From Paraburkholderia metrosideri (GTDB lineage: Bacteria; Pseudomonadota; Gammaproteobacteria; Burkholderiales; Burkholderiaceae), in contig NZ_CAJHCP010000002.1 in assembly GCF_904848625.1 (NCBI RefSeq), forward strand, positions 62,001-126,000: a DNA stretch of 64,000 bases, read 5' to 3'. The position numbers were made by a program, and so were the translations under genes. Below the pieces are notes generated by a model. That model saw only the letters and a list, made by a program, of their open reading frames with translations, ran no database searches and was not told the origin of the DNA. This document shows, in pieces, positions 55,467-63,854 of this stretch (its first letter is position 1; the number at the start of each line of letters is the position of its first letter).

Positions 55467-56924
55467 ATGAGCATTACCAGAGAAAAAGCGGCCGAGCGAT
55501 ATCCCAGGCTGGGCCAGCTCATCGCAGGTGAGATGAAATATGACGGCGGGTGGTCGACCATAGACGTCATCGATCCCACGACCGGCTCAGTTCTTGGTGC
55601 CGTGTCGATGGCGACAGAGGCCGACGTAGATGAGGCCCTTGCGGCGGCGAGCAAGGGATTCGATATCTGGCGAAACACATCGGCCTTTGAGCGCAGCAAG
55701 CTTATGCGTAAGGTTGCCGAGCGTATGCGGGAGAGCGCGGAAGCCCTCGCTGAGCTTTTGGTGCTGGAGCTAGGCAAGCCGTGGAATGAGGCGCTTGGTG
55801 AAGTGGAAGTTGCCGCCGGTATGTGGGAGTGGGCAGCCGAGGAGGGCAAGCGGGCGTACGGTCGCGTCATCCCGTCCAGGGAGTCAAACGCCCGCCAGAT
55901 GGTACTCGTTGAGCCGGTGGGTCCTGTCGCCGCGTTTGTCACCTGGAATGGCCCGCTGGTCACACCGTCGCGCAAAATGTCAGGTGCTCTCGGCGCGGGT
56001 TGCTCGATCGTTCTTCGCGCATCTGAGGAAGTACCCGCGTGCGCTTTTGCGTTGGGTCAGATTGTCTACGAATGCGGTTTGCCTGCTGGGGCCCTATCGG
56101 TTCTGACGGGGGATCCGGTGATGATGTCGAGGAACCTGCTCGAGAGTCCCATCACCCGCGCCGTGACATTCACCGGTTCGACCAACGTAGGCAAGCAACT
56201 GTCGCAACTCGCGGTGTCTCATATGAAGAGACCCATTATGGAATTGGGCGGTCATGCGCCGGTATTGGTGTTTGACGGCATCAACATACAGGATTTCGCC
56301 AAACGAGCTGTCGCCGCCAAGTTTGCCAACTGTGGACAGGTCTGCTTCGCGCCGACCAGATTCTACGTGCAACGTTCGATATACCCCGACATCGTAGATG
56401 CCATGACTGAGGAGGCAAAACGGATCGTCGTTGGTTGTGGGTTTGACCCGAAGACGCAGATGGGGCCGCTTAAAAGTGAGCGCCGTCTTCAGGCGATTGA
56501 GCGACTCGTCGACGACGCGCGACAGCGCGGACTTCGCGTCACAACGGGAGGCAGAAGTCTTGATCGTCCCGGGTTTTTCTTTGAGCCAACGGTCGTCGCG
56601 GACGTGACTACGGAGCCGAAACTTTCGAATGAAGAACCTTTCGGTCCAATAGCCGCGCTCACTCCGTTTGATACGTACGAGGAAGCAATTGCTCTGGCGA
56701 ACCGCCTCCCGTACGGTCTGAGCGCCTTCGTGCACGCTCGCGACTTCGAGACGCTTCATCGAGCGACCAACGACGTTGAGGCGGGCAACGTCATCTGTAA
56801 TGGATGGCGAGTCACATATCCGGAAACGCCCTTCGGTGGTCACAAGGAAAGCGGAATGCTCTCCGAAGGCGGAATTGAAGGCCTCAGAGCTTTTCAGAAT
56901 GTGAAATACGCTGTTTTGTCTTGA
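55467..56924 (+). CDS. NAD(P)+-dependent aldehyde dehydrogenase
   Basis: A 485-residue ALDH. The cofactor segment FVTWNGPLVTPSRKMSGALGAGCSIVLRASEEVP, the general base in MELGGHAPVLVFDG and the nucleophile in FANCGQVCFAPTRFYV are all present, with the late EEPFGPIAALTPFD. The usual NFP of the cofactor loop is NGP here. The start ATG at 55467 has AAGGA at six bases, better than the in-frame ATG at 55449. It probably oxidises the aldehyde made by the neighbouring alcohol dehydrogenase or released by the aldolase at 60750. Confidence 0.93.
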   Translation: MSITREKAAERYPRLGQLIAGEMKYDGGWSTIDVIDPTTGSVLGAVSMATEADVDEALAAASKGFDIWRNTSAFERSKLMRKVAERMRESAEALAELLVLELGKPWNEALGEVEVAAGMWEWAAEEGKRAYGRVIPSRESNARQMVLVEPVGPVAAFVTWNGPLVTPSRKMSGALGAGCSIVLRASEEVPACAFALGQIVYECGLPAGALSVLTGDPVMMSRNLLESPITRAVTFTGSTNVGKQLSQLAVSHMKRPIMELGGHAPVLVFDGINIQDFAKRAVAAKFANCGQVCFAPTRFYVQRSIYPDIVDAMTEEAKRIVVGCGFDPKTQMGPLKSERRLQAIERLVDDARQRGLRVTTGGRSLDRPGFFFEPTVVADVTTEPKLSNEEPFGPIAALTPFDTYEEAIALANRLPYGLSAFVHARDFETLHRATNDVEAGNVICNGWRVTYPETPFGGHKESGMLSEGGIEGLRAFQNVKYAVLS

Positions 56925-57284
56925 CGCCACCGCGCTCTTAGTCTCGGATCTCGGGTCTGCACGGCTAGCTGGAGATGAAGGGATTGAGTGGCTGCGGCCT
57001 GAGGTCGACATGCGCCGGGCGGGTCGGCGGCCACGACTCGGCGGCGTGCGATTTAAAAGGGCGGTGCTTACCGAATCTCCGAAGACTTTGCGTTCGCTTT
57101 TCGAGGCGTTGAAACCTCGATGCCGTTAGCGCAGCTTACCAGGCTGTCGACGAAAACGAACTGTACTAAAAAGGAGTGCACGCGCAGAATTAATGGGACG
57201 ATTAAGCGCAGCCGGAAGAACATCGGCGCGGACTTCAATCGAAAGCACACGTTGCAGCACAGTATTCTGAGCAAAAATCTCTTC
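56925..57284. other. Regulatory gap before the MmgE/PrpD gene
   Basis: 360 bases without a supported gene. They contain the LysR-type box at 57124-57140, about 145 bases upstream of the next start, so a separate promoter for the second half of the island probably lies here. Confidence 0.45.
57124..57140. promoter_or_regulatory. LysR-type box, copy 3
   Basis: CGTTAGC-GCA-GCTTACC, matching the box at 63838 in 13 of 17 positions, including the whole GCTTACC arm. It lies 145 bases upstream of the MmgE/PrpD start. Confidence 0.55.
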
Positions 57285-58667
57285 ATGAACGACGACCTGG
57301 ACATCTGCCATCACTTCGCTAAGTTTGTAGCCGAAACGCGCTACGAGGACTTGCCCGCAGACGCAATCGAAGCCGCAAAGAAGACGATTCTCGACACATT
57401 GGGCGTGACACTGGCCGCGAGTGGTATGGAACCGGCGGTCCGGGCGCTGGTGGAGTTGCTGCAGCAGGGCGGTGGCAGCGCCGAGAGCACTGTCCTCGGT
57501 TTTGGGGGGAAGCTTCCAGCAATCTCTGCGGCCTTTGCGAACGGCTCAATGGCTCACTGTTTGGACTTCGATGACCAGACGCCGTGGGGCGCACACGCAG
57601 CGAGCTCGATTGTCCCGTCCGTCTTTGCGATTGCCGAGCGCATGGGCGGTGTGTCGGGGCGCAGGCTCATCACGGCCGTCGCCATCGGTCAGGATCTGTT
57701 TGCACGAGTGCGTTGCAATGTTGGCTGGAACCAGAATTGGAACCTGTCGTCAATGGTCGGTGCGTTCTCCGCGACAGCATCTGCAGCTTATATGCTCGGT
57801 CTTTCGGCGGAACAGACCGCCCACGCTCTTGGGATCGCCAGCCAGCAATCGTGCGGAACGATGGAGGTCATATTTGCCACTGGCAGTGATCTACGCGGGA
57901 TGTACGCTGGCTTTACAGCGAAAGGCGCCGTGATTGCGGCTCTGCTCGCGCAAAAGGGTATCACCGGCATCAACACTCTGTTCGAAGGAAAGGCCGGAAT
58001 CTTCAACGTTTATTTCGGCGGAAAGTACGATCGGCAAAAGATGCTAGAAGGGTTGGGTGAGCAGTTCTTGGGCAGCACCACGTTGTATAAGGCTTGGCCT
58101 GCAGTCGGAAATTCACATACCTATATTCACGCGACGATCGAGTTGATGAAGGAGAAGGCGATCGCGGCGAAGGATATTGAGACGATCCGGACCTTCGTCG
58201 GCGATTTCACATACACCATGTGTACGCCGCTGGGCGTGCGGCGCGCACCAGCCACGCTCGTCGATGCGAAGATGAGCCTGCCGTTCATCGTCGGTATCGC
58301 GGCGAGCAAGGGAAAGATGGGCATCGCGGACTTCAGCGAAGCGGCATTGAAGGATCCGGACGTGCTAGCCATGGCGGCGAAGGTCGTGCCAGTACAGGAC
58401 CCGAACCAAAACTGGACGTTCAAGCTTCCCGACGGTCGAATCGAGATTGTGACCCGCGATGGTCAGGTCTTTGAACGGATTGGGGACAGCATTCCTGGCA
58501 GCCCAGAAGCGCCGCTCACTTGGGAGCAACTCTCAGACAAGTTTTCGAGTTGTGCCTCCGTTGCAGCCGTACCTTTCCGTGATTCCGCAATCAAGAACGC
58601 TCAGGATCTGATCCATCAGCTGGAGCATGTCGCTGACGCTACGGACATCATTCGAGCATTAGCGTAG
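57285..58667 (+). CDS. MmgE/PrpD family protein
   Basis: A 460-residue member of the family that includes 2-methylcitrate dehydratase, cis-aconitate decarboxylase and iminodisuccinate epimerase. LFANGSMAHCLDFDD-like residues (ANGSMAHCLDFDDQTPWGAHAASSIVPSV) form the characteristic active-site segment, followed by the helical AGFTAKGAVIAALLAQKGITG and the late CTPLGVRRAPATLVDAKMSLPFIVG. The frame is open from 57120, but MNDDLDICHHF at 57285 is the natural start. It is not beside prpB or prpC, so a methylcitrate role is unlikely. Dehydration or isomerisation of a different hydroxy polycarboxylate is the better guess. Confidence 0.9.
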   Translation: MNDDLDICHHFAKFVAETRYEDLPADAIEAAKKTILDTLGVTLAASGMEPAVRALVELLQQGGGSAESTVLGFGGKLPAISAAFANGSMAHCLDFDDQTPWGAHAASSIVPSVFAIAERMGGVSGRRLITAVAIGQDLFARVRCNVGWNQNWNLSSMVGAFSATASAAYMLGLSAEQTAHALGIASQQSCGTMEVIFATGSDLRGMYAGFTAKGAVIAALLAQKGITGINTLFEGKAGIFNVYFGGKYDRQKMLEGLGEQFLGSTTLYKAWPAVGNSHTYIHATIELMKEKAIAAKDIETIRTFVGDFTYTMCTPLGVRRAPATLVDAKMSLPFIVGIAASKGKMGIADFSEAALKDPDVLAMAAKVVPVQDPNQNWTFKLPDGRIEIVTRDGQVFERIGDSIPGSPEAPLTWEQLSDKFSSCASVAAVPFRDSAIKNAQDLIHQLEHVADATDIIRALA

Positions 58668-58937
58668 GACGATTCTGTGCTGCCGGGCAGGGGGAACTAG
58701 CTCGCCAGTCCGCAAAAGCGAAGGTGGCAGAGAAGTGGTGAAGTGCTATGTGACGCGTTCTCGAGTGGACCTCGGCTAGCTCCGGCATTGCCAGTCTCGG
58801 AACACGAAATCGAAAAGCAGATTCCCGAATGCAAATAGGAGAACTAATTTCGGTTCTCCCTTGAGTTTCTTTCATTAAGCGCCGGCAGGCGTGCATTAAT
58901 CATCACGCGACCTGCCCGTGACCATAAGGAGGGTCAA

Positions 58938-59780
58938 ATGCGAGTTTCGGAAGCATCAGCGACGGATTTTGGCACAATTGGCAGCAACATGCGGGAGGGG
59001 GTACTTGAACAGAAGTTTCTCCTGCAGGGGAAGCCAGGCTCCAAGAATAACTACCTGATCAATGTTGGCCGTACCGGTGCAGGCGGCTGGGTGGCTCCGA
59101 GTCATCGTCACAACTTTGATCAGGTTCGCTATGTGATCAAGGGCAATTTTCCCTATGGTCAGGGAAAGAGTTTGCCAGAAGGTTGGGTCGGATACTTTCC
59201 GGAGAGCGTCTATTACGGCCCCCAGGACCGCCCTGAAGGGCTGGAAATGATGGTTGTCCAGTTTGGTGGTTCGAACGGCTACGGTTTCGCGAGCGTGGAA
59301 GAGCGCGAGGCGGCAAACCAGGAGCTGAAGAAAAAAGGCGAGTTCAAGGACGGCATCTTCACCTGGTACGACGAGTCGGGCAAGAAGCACAACCAGGACG
59401 GCTTCGAGGCATGCTTCGAAGCAGTGATGGGTCGCAAGCTCGAATACGCGAAGCCTCGCTACGAGGATCTCGTGCTCATGAATCCGGCAAGTTTCGACTG
59501 GATTCCGGAAGCAACGAAAGGTGTCTACTCAAAGTGGCTGGGCTCGTTTACTGAACGCAACACGCGGATCGGATTCGTGAAGATTGAGGCGGGCGCCTCA
59601 TTCTCCGCGGGTTTGCAGTCGTCGATCGAACTGCTGTTCCTGAGCAAGGGGAAAGTCAGTTTTGAAAGCAAGGAATACGGACTCCACACTGCATTTGAAT
59701 TCGAGGCGAATGAAGGTCCATCGCCACTCAAAGCAGTCGAAGAGACGGAGTTTTTCCGACTAGTTATGCCGACATTCTGA
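58938..59780 (+). CDS. Cupin-fold protein, function unknown
   Basis: A 280-residue protein with two cupin-like halves. The first has a metal-motif-like WVAPSHRHNFDQVRYVIKGNFPYG (His-x-His, then Gln) and the second strand pattern GWVGYFPESVYYGPQDR. The second (IGFVKIEAGASFSAGLQSSIELLFLSKGKVSFESKEYG) lacks the histidines and may be structural. A GGAGGG ribosome binding site precedes the ATG. The catalytic role is unknown. In the island it may be an isomerase or a dioxygenase-like enzyme for the substrate. Confidence 0.8.
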   Translation: MRVSEASATDFGTIGSNMREGVLEQKFLLQGKPGSKNNYLINVGRTGAGGWVAPSHRHNFDQVRYVIKGNFPYGQGKSLPEGWVGYFPESVYYGPQDRPEGLEMMVVQFGGSNGYGFASVEEREAANQELKKKGEFKDGIFTWYDESGKKHNQDGFEACFEAVMGRKLEYAKPRYEDLVLMNPASFDWIPEATKGVYSKWLGSFTERNTRIGFVKIEAGASFSAGLQSSIELLFLSKGKVSFESKEYGLHTAFEFEANEGPSPLKAVEETEFFRLVMPTF

Positions 59781-59868
59781 AGTTGGACTGGGCGCGTGGC
59801 TAAGCTGGGCCCCTCAAAACTTTCGGTTGTCTCCTATTGCCCTCCATTTTACGAAGTGAACTGAAGCC

Positions 59869-60531
59869 ATGACGACGATTGCTGTGGTGCACACTGGGCC
59901 GGTTACGGTTCAGCCGATCAAGGAGCAAATCAGTGAGCAAATTCCTGAGGCGCGTGTTATCAACATCATGGACGACAGCTTGCTCAACGACGTGCGTGCT
60001 GCTGGCCATCTGACTCCAGAAGTTGCGAACCGGATTCACTCGTACATGACCAACGCGCAAGCCATGCACGTTGACATCATTCTTAACGCATGCTCCTCCG
60101 TCGGCGAAGCCGTTGACTCGGTACGCAACTTTGTGAGTACGCCCATCGTAAAAATCGATGAAGCGATGGCAGAAGAGGCCAGCTCTATTGGTCGACGTAT
60201 CGGTGTGGTGGCCACTGTGTCAACCACGCTCGAGCCGACCGTTCGGCTGATCAAGAAAAAGGCCAGCGAACTCAACCGCACTATTGACGTCACCGAGCGG
60301 ATTGCTGAGGGCGCGTTCGAGGCTTTGCTCAGCGGTGACGCCGCGAAGCACGATGAGATTCTCAAGACGACTATCTCGACATTGGCAGAGACCGTCGACG
60401 TCGTTGTCTTGGCTCAAGTATCGATGGCGCGACTGGTTCCGCAGTTGCAGGGCGTTCGCGTGCCGGTGCTTTCCAGCCCACGCAGCGGGGTCGCTGCGTT
60501 GAAGCGCGCCCTCGATAGTAACGTGCGTTAA
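59869..60531 (+). CDS. Aspartate/glutamate racemase family protein
   Basis: A 220-residue protein of the Asp/Glu/hydantoin racemase superfamily. It opens TIAVVHTGPVTVQPIKEQI and has the first catalytic Cys in IILNACSSVGEAVD. The region that usually carries the second Cys reads VVVLAQVSMARLVPQ, with none. Single-cysteine members include arylmalonate decarboxylase and related decarboxylases or isomerases, so a decarboxylase or one-base isomerase is as likely as a racemase. It lies 88 bases downstream of the cupin gene. Confidence 0.85.
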   Translation: MTTIAVVHTGPVTVQPIKEQISEQIPEARVINIMDDSLLNDVRAAGHLTPEVANRIHSYMTNAQAMHVDIILNACSSVGEAVDSVRNFVSTPIVKIDEAMAEEASSIGRRIGVVATVSTTLEPTVRLIKKKASELNRTIDVTERIAEGAFEALLSGDAAKHDEILKTTISTLAETVDVVVLAQVSMARLVPQLQGVRVPVLSSPRSGVAALKRALDSNVR

Positions 60532-60749
60532 TCGGGACGTTCAGAGGGTTTTAGAGCTTGCTTCGCATCTGATGAGGGTCGCCTTCACGCCTTCGAAAGC
60601 TTGGGCTTTGCAAACACTGTGGATCAAGTTCTCGGACACGATGAGATGCGACGGAACGACACGCGATGGATACAGTCGCCAGCCGTTTCCGGTTTGGACC
60701 GGTTGGATTCTTTGTCAAGTTTGTTTGGGTCCGAGATTAAGGAAACAAA

Positions 60750-61547
60750 ATGAAAGTAGCTGCGCGGGACCTGGTCCGCAACGTTGTTAAAGAAAAGCTG
60801 GCGCGCGATGAAGTAGCGCTGTCGATGACGGTTCGCCTGGTCAGGACGGCCGAGATCGTCACAATCGCAAAAACCGCTGGCTTCGATACGTTCTACATTG
60901 ATTTGGAGCACAGCACGCTGTCGTTCGAGACCGCCAGTCAGATTTGCTTGACTGCAATGAACGCGGGCATCGCGCCGTTTGTGCGATTGCCGAATCTCGC
61001 ACCAGACGTCATTGCTCGCATTCTGGATGGCGGCGCCCTTGGAGTGATTGCACCTCACGTCGAATCGGCTGAACAGGCAAAGCAGGTCGTTAAGGCCGCG
61101 AAGTTCCCGCCCTTGGGCGAGCGTTCCCACGGGGGCGTGCTGCCGCATATGGGCTTTCGCTCGTTCCCCGCCGCTGAAGTTGGCGAGGCCGTGAACGCGG
61201 CGACCATGGTCGTCATCATGATCGAGACCAAGGAAGCGCTTGAAGCGATCGACGAGATTGCGGCTATCGACGGGGTTGACCTGCTCTTTATTGGAACCAA
61301 CGACCTGTGCGCCTCGCTGGGCATCGGGGGACAATTTGAGCATCAATTGGTACACGATGCCTACGCGAAGGGCATTGCTGCGTGTCGGAAGCATGGGAAA
61401 CATCTAGGAGTCGGCGGACTCAACGCTCATCCTAAGTTGGTTGCCCAGTTTGTTGAGATGGGCGCTCGCTACGTCTCGACGGGTACCGACATCTCGTTCC
61501 TCGTTAACGGCGCTAGCACGCAGGCGGCGAGAATGCGAGACCTCTGA
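60750..61547 (+). CDS. HpcH/HpaI family aldolase
   Basis: A 265-residue class II pyruvate-type aldolase. Key residues are in FDTFYIDLEHSTLSFE (general base His and substrate Arg/Glu region), FVRLPN, GALGVIAPHVESAEQA, VVIMIETKEALEAID (metal Glu) and GVDLLFIGTNDLCASLGIGG (metal Asp). Such enzymes cleave 4-hydroxy-2-oxo acids to pyruvate or oxaloacetate and an aldehyde. In this island it would feed the aldehyde dehydrogenase at 55467. It is 218 bases downstream of the racemase-family gene. Confidence 0.93.
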   Translation: MKVAARDLVRNVVKEKLARDEVALSMTVRLVRTAEIVTIAKTAGFDTFYIDLEHSTLSFETASQICLTAMNAGIAPFVRLPNLAPDVIARILDGGALGVIAPHVESAEQAKQVVKAAKFPPLGERSHGGVLPHMGFRSFPAAEVGEAVNAATMVVIMIETKEALEAIDEIAAIDGVDLLFIGTNDLCASLGIGGQFEHQLVHDAYAKGIAACRKHGKHLGVGGLNAHPKLVAQFVEMGARYVSTGTDISFLVNGASTQAARMRDL

Positions 61548-61711
61548 TTGCCAACTCGAGACTACGGGGCAAGGGATCTGCAGGCGTGAGCTCATCGCCG
61601 CTGATGAAGCCGACTCGGGCTCATGGCGGCGCAGGAACGAATAGGAGCGCCGGCGTGCAGTCGCGTTGGTCGAACAATGTCCTGCGCTGTTACTTCTAGA
61701 GGAATATCTTT

Positions 61712-62677
61712 ATGACCAAAATCGTAGTTTATAAGCCACTTCCAGACGAAACGATCGAATACCTGAGGTCGCATGCCGATGTGGCGATCGTCGATCCGAA
61801 GCAGCCGGGCGCGTTAATCGAAGCACTGAAGGACGCTGACGGTGCGATCGGGACCGGTGCGAAAATGAACGCCGAGACGCTCGCGGGGGCCACCCGACTT
61901 AGGGTGCTCTCTACCGTTTCGGTGGGCTTTGATGCCTTCGACGTCGAGTATCTGAATCAGCGTGGCATCGTGCTGACCAACACGCCGGATGTGCTGACCG
62001 AATCGACTGCTGACACCGCCTTCTCGCTGGTTCTCCTAGCGGCTCGACGCCTTGCCGAACTCGCAGCATTTGTGAAGGCCGGCAAGTGGACCAAGAAGAT
62101 CGGCGAGGACAGGTTTGGAGTGGACGTTCACCACAAGACTCTGGGCATCGTCGGCCTTGGTCGTATCGGGACCTCTGTCGCGCGACGCGCCGCTTTGGGT
62201 TTCGAGATGAATGTTCTGTATGTCGACCAAGGCGTCAACGAACGAGCTGAACGGGAGTATGGCGCGAAAAAAGTGGACTTGGACGAACTACTGAGAACAT
62301 CCGACTTCGTTCTTCTGCAAGCACCCTTGACGCCGGAGACGAAGAACCTGATCAGCACCCCGCAACTCAAGGCAATGAAACGCAGTGCGTTCCTTATTAA
62401 CGCATCGCGTGGACCGATTGTCGACGAGGCTGCGTTGGTCGAAGCACTTAAAGACGGTACTATCGCAGGCGCTGGACTTGATGTCTATGTTGAGGAGCCG
62501 CTCTCGTTAGTGTCGCCGCTGCTCAAGCTCGACAACGTCGTGACACTGCCTCATATCGGGTCGGCGACCCACGAGACTCGTGCCGCAATGAACAAGAATG
62601 CCGCAGAGAACCTCATCGCCGCGTTGAACGGCACCCTCAAGACGAATATAGTCAACCCCGACGTGCTGAAGCGCTAA
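61712..62677 (+). CDS. D-2-hydroxyacid dehydrogenase (GhrB-like)
   Basis: A 321-residue NAD(P)-dependent enzyme of the glyoxylate/hydroxypyruvate reductase type. The cofactor fold is LGIVGLGRIGTSVARRAALG. The catalytic triad is Arg in NASRGPIVDE, Glu in YVEEPLSL and His in LPHIGSATHETR. It interconverts a 2-oxo acid and a D-2-hydroxy acid such as glycerate or glyoxylate/glycolate. It is last in the rightward part of the island and is followed by a terminator. Confidence 0.94.
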   Translation: MTKIVVYKPLPDETIEYLRSHADVAIVDPKQPGALIEALKDADGAIGTGAKMNAETLAGATRLRVLSTVSVGFDAFDVEYLNQRGIVLTNTPDVLTESTADTAFSLVLLAARRLAELAAFVKAGKWTKKIGEDRFGVDVHHKTLGIVGLGRIGTSVARRAALGFEMNVLYVDQGVNERAEREYGAKKVDLDELLRTSDFVLLQAPLTPETKNLISTPQLKAMKRSAFLINASRGPIVDEAALVEALKDGTIAGAGLDVYVEEPLSLVSPLLKLDNVVTLPHIGSATHETRAAMNKNAAENLIAALNGTLKTNIVNPDVLKR

Positions 62678-62754
62678 GACCACTCGACGGCCCAGGGCAA
62701 AGACCCTTGGTCGGCCGATATTCCCCACCCGAACAACGCGGTGAGGTGACCGTG

Positions 62755-62796
62755 ACCTCTGAGACGTCCTCAACGCTCAGAGGTTCGGTGTTTTTT
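62755..62796 (+). terminator. Rho-independent terminator at the end of the island operon
   Basis: A nine-base stem, ACCTCTGAG at 62755-62763 with CTCAGAGGT at 62776-62784, a 12-base loop, and six T residues at 62791-62796 after a short GC-containing spacer. It ends just before the stop of the convergent LysR gene. Confidence 0.7.
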
Positions 62797-62811
62797 GGGC
62801 CTAGAATCTGG

Positions 62812-63741
62812 CTACTTCGATAAGTCCTTAACAATCTCGATCATCTTCTCGAGGATCGGATCGTTCTGCCTTCGCACCCACCCGAAAATGAAACGGGTTG
62901 AATAGTTAATGTTCGTCAGCGGGATAATCGTCAAGTCGCTGGGGTACTGGAAGTTCTTGCCCACCACCGCCAGTCCGACGCCCATGCCTACCGAGATAAG
63001 GTTGAGCTGAGACGCGATGGTGCTGACCTCCTGAACGATGTTCGGCTCGAATCCCGCGGCCTGACAGAAGGCGTAGAGCTGCCCGTAGCTTAGGCTACTG
63101 CTGGACTTGGGGTCCACTACGAACGGTTCGTCTGCGAGATCCTCAAGCGTCAGTGACTTTCTACGGGCTAAGCGGTGGTCATTCGGTACCGCGACGCCTA
63201 CATTGCCCGTCTGGATGCAGATTGAATCCAGGACAATGCCTTCGCGCTCCATATTGATTTCGGTACGCCGCTTTCCTGGATGCGGACTGGGGCCTAAATG
63301 CATGAAGCCAGCATCAATTTTTCCTTCCGCGAGAGCTTTCGGTTGGAGGGAAGTAGATAGTTCAACCAGCGAGAGGTTGATTTCAGGATAAGTCGCCCGA
63401 AATTGCTTGACTGCAGCCTTGAAGATTGAGTGCATCAGGGTTAGGGATCCGTAGCCGATTCGGAGCGTCCCCGTCATGCCTTGTCCCACGCGCTTGGTGA
63501 GGACGATCGCTTCGTTTAGATCGTCCATGACACGGACAAGCTGCGGCAGGAGCGTGCGCCCCGCAGCCGTGAGCTTGACCGTATGTGCCAGCCGTTCAAA
63601 GAGCTGTGTCCCTAGCTCCCCTTCCAGATCCGCGATGATCTGCGAGACGGCCGGCCTTGTGATGTGCAGTCGTGTAGCGGCGCGCCCGAAATGTTCTTCC
63701 TCTGCAGCTGCGATAAAGTAACGTAGATGTCGAAGTTCCAT
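62812..63741 (-). CDS. LysR-family regulator, candidate master regulator of the island
   Basis: A 309-residue LysR protein opening MELRHLRYFIAAAEEEHFGR, with the HTH AATRLHITRPAVSQIIADLEGELGTQLFERLAHTVKL and a CatR/BenM-like ligand domain (LRIGYGSLTLMHSIFKAAV, AGFMHLGPSPHPGKRRTEI, MGVGLAVVGK). The open frame begins with GTG at 63813, but the ATG at 63741 gives the standard N terminus with purine-rich GAGAGAG before it. Convergent with the D-2-hydroxyacid dehydrogenase. Its own upstream region carries the best box, GGTTAGC-TTC-GCTTACC, which is repeated within the island. Confidence 0.92.
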   Translation of the reverse strand: MELRHLRYFIAAAEEEHFGRAATRLHITRPAVSQIIADLEGELGTQLFERLAHTVKLTAAGRTLLPQLVRVMDDLNEAIVLTKRVGQGMTGTLRIGYGSLTLMHSIFKAAVKQFRATYPEINLSLVELSTSLQPKALAEGKIDAGFMHLGPSPHPGKRRTEINMEREGIVLDSICIQTGNVGVAVPNDHRLARRKSLTLEDLADEPFVVDPKSSSSLSYGQLYAFCQAAGFEPNIVQEVSTIASQLNLISVGMGVGLAVVGKNFQYPSDLTIIPLTNINYSTRFIFGWVRRQNDPILEKMIEIVKDLSK

Positions 63742-63837
63742 CTCTCTCGTGTCTCCTTCAACAGCGGCCGGTCGGCTCTTCGAGGAGACCGCCGGCATGA
63801 TTTGTTCCGACACAAAATCTTTGACTTTCGCTGTGTC

Positions 63838-63854
63838 GGTTAGCTTCGCTTACC
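63838..63854. promoter_or_regulatory. LysR-type box, copy 4 (reference copy)
   Basis: GGTTAGC-TTC-GCTTACC lies 25 bases upstream of the GTG and 97 upstream of the preferred ATG of the LysR gene. It has T-N11-A symmetry, as expected of an autoregulatory LysR recognition site. Confidence 0.65.
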
